This document shows positions 63,344 to 64,000 of a stretch of 64,000 nucleotides of DNA, in pieces. How positions within the stretch are numbered: position 1 is the stretch's first letter; every line of letters begins with the position of its first letter. Source of the stretch: G965197555 sp965197555 (GTDB lineage Bacteria > Chloroflexota > Dehalococcoidia > Lucifugimonadales > UBA3495); assembly GCA_965197555.1 (NCBI GenBank), contig OZ240213.1:3720001-3784000 (forward strand). Reading direction: 5' to 3'. The notes beneath the pieces were generated by a model, which saw only the letters and a program-made list of their open reading frames with translations, ran no database searches and had not been told where the DNA came from. The translations under genes were made by a program, and so were the position numbers.

Positions 63344-64000
63344 TTAGCCGCTGATTAACCGGACGACCTCGTCTCCCACCTGGGAGGTTGTGCTCGCTCC
63401 CCCAAGGTCGGGAGTCTGCACTTGGCGCTCTTCCAAACATCGGGCCACTGCCTGGTCTACTCGCTCCGCCAACTCGGGCTCTCCCAGGTGGTCCAACATC
63501 ATGGCCACTGCAGAAATGGTGGCTAAGGGATTGGCAATTCCTTTGCCGGTAATGTCAAACGCAGCACCGTGTACCGGCTCGAACATAGAGGGGTAGTCTC
63601 GCTCCGGGTTGATGTTGGCGCTGGGAGCAAGGCCCATGCTCCCTGTCACCACAGCAGCAATGTCAGACAGAATATCCGCGAATAGGTTGGAGGCTACTAT
63701 CACATCAAAGGTTTCCGGCCACCTTACCAGGTCCATGCAAGCCCGGTCGACCAAAAGAGATTCGGTTTCCACTTGAGGGAAATCTTTGGCGACTTCGTCG
63801 AACACCTCATCCCAAAACACCATGCCGAAAGCTTGGGCATTGGACTTGGTCACCGAAGTCACTTTCATTTTTCTTTGCCTTCGCACACAGTACTCGAAGG
63901 CAGCGCGGATAATCCGCTCCGTGCCGCGGCGGGTGAATACGTTGGTCTGCATCACCGTCTCGTGTTCCGTACCCGGGTACAACCTCCCGCCTACCGGGGC
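63344..64000 (-). CDS. Isocitrate/isopropylmalate/tartrate dehydrogenase family protein, C-terminal part
   Basis: The frame is open to the window edge, so the N-terminal part lies beyond 64000. The visible 218 residues contain TRRGTERIIRAAFEYCVRRQ, KVTSVTKSNA with the catalytic Lys, VASNLFADILSDIAAVVTGS with the metal-binding Asp residues, and EPVHGAAFDITGKGIANPLA that binds NAD. The pattern fits beta-decarboxylating dehydrogenases, closer to tartrate dehydrogenase/decarboxylase than to leucine biosynthesis LeuB. Exact substrate cannot be decided from this part. Confidence 0.9.
   Translation of the reverse strand, partial: APVGGRLYPGTEHETVMQTNVFTRRGTERIIRAAFEYCVRRQRKMKVTSVTKSNAQAFGMVFWDEVFDEVAKDFPQVETESLLVDRACMDLVRWPETFDVIVASNLFADILSDIAAVVTGSMGLAPSANINPERDYPSMFEPVHGAAFDITGKGIANPLATISAVAMMLDHLGEPELAERVDQAVARCLEERQVQTPDLGGASTTSQVGDEVVRLISG

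Noticed and set aside
1..64000. tRNA, rRNA, CRISPR array, integrase or prophage genes
   Set aside because: Scanning for T-loop motifs, regularly spaced repeats and recombinase motifs gave nothing convincing.

Overview
The window looks like part of a SAR202-type or other Dehalococcoidia-related Chloroflexota chromosome. This is inferred from gene content, since there is no rRNA or ribosomal marker here. The signs are five luciferase-like flavin oxidoreductases, three NHL beta-propeller proteins, CoA-transferases of two families, several amidohydrolases, small conserved unknowns and no recognisable transcription regulator. No tRNA, rRNA, CRISPR array, phage or transposase gene was found.

Layout. 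1-10.4 kb holds catabolic genes: an NHL protein cut by the window edge, glutathione-independent formaldehyde dehydrogenase, a second NHL protein, an SDR/CaiB-BaiF pair, a maleate isomerase-like protein, a double VOC protein, a GMC oxidoreductase and a GNAT. 10.4-15 kb is an accessory patch that reads AT-richer in places. It has gene fossils, an LspA homologue lacking a catalytic aspartate, two unknown proteins and a small retropepsin-like protein. 15.1-25.1 kb holds a DUF917/HyuA pair, an M20 homologue with a damaged metal site, an MBL hydrolase, a large lipoprotein built on a pseudo-protease, a VOC protein and a flavin oxidoreductase. 25.2-27.5 kb holds a DAO-type oxidase behind a SelA-like PLP gene with two frameshifts.

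27.9-48.1 kb is one long plus-strand run. It has an amidohydrolase, a cupin, two paralogous N-acyl-D-amino-acid deacylases each with its own promoter and terminator, an amidase, a TldD/TldE pair, and then a complete N-methylglutamate pathway (mgsABC, gmaS, mgdBCD, mgdA). This would turn methylamine plus glutamate into ammonia and a C1 unit through gamma-glutamylmethylamide and N-methylglutamate. The formaldehyde dehydrogenase at 522-1673 and the zinc alcohol dehydrogenase at 49509-50594 are possible outlets for the C1 unit.

48.1-64 kb is mostly on the minus strand. It has a MetX-like alpha/beta hydrolase, an enoyl-CoA hydratase, four flavin oxidoreductases, an aldo/keto reductase, an NHL protein, a UGSC-type selenoprotein read through an in-frame TGA with its unknown partner gene, an amidohydrolase, a two-subunit CoA-transferase and the end of an isopropylmalate/tartrate dehydrogenase-family gene.

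The main results are the complete N-methylglutamate operon, the UGSC selenoprotein that ordinary gene calling splits in two, the doubly frameshifted SelA-like gene, several enzyme homologues with missing active-site residues, a dispersed REP-like repeat and a duplicated 26-bp promoter-like motif.
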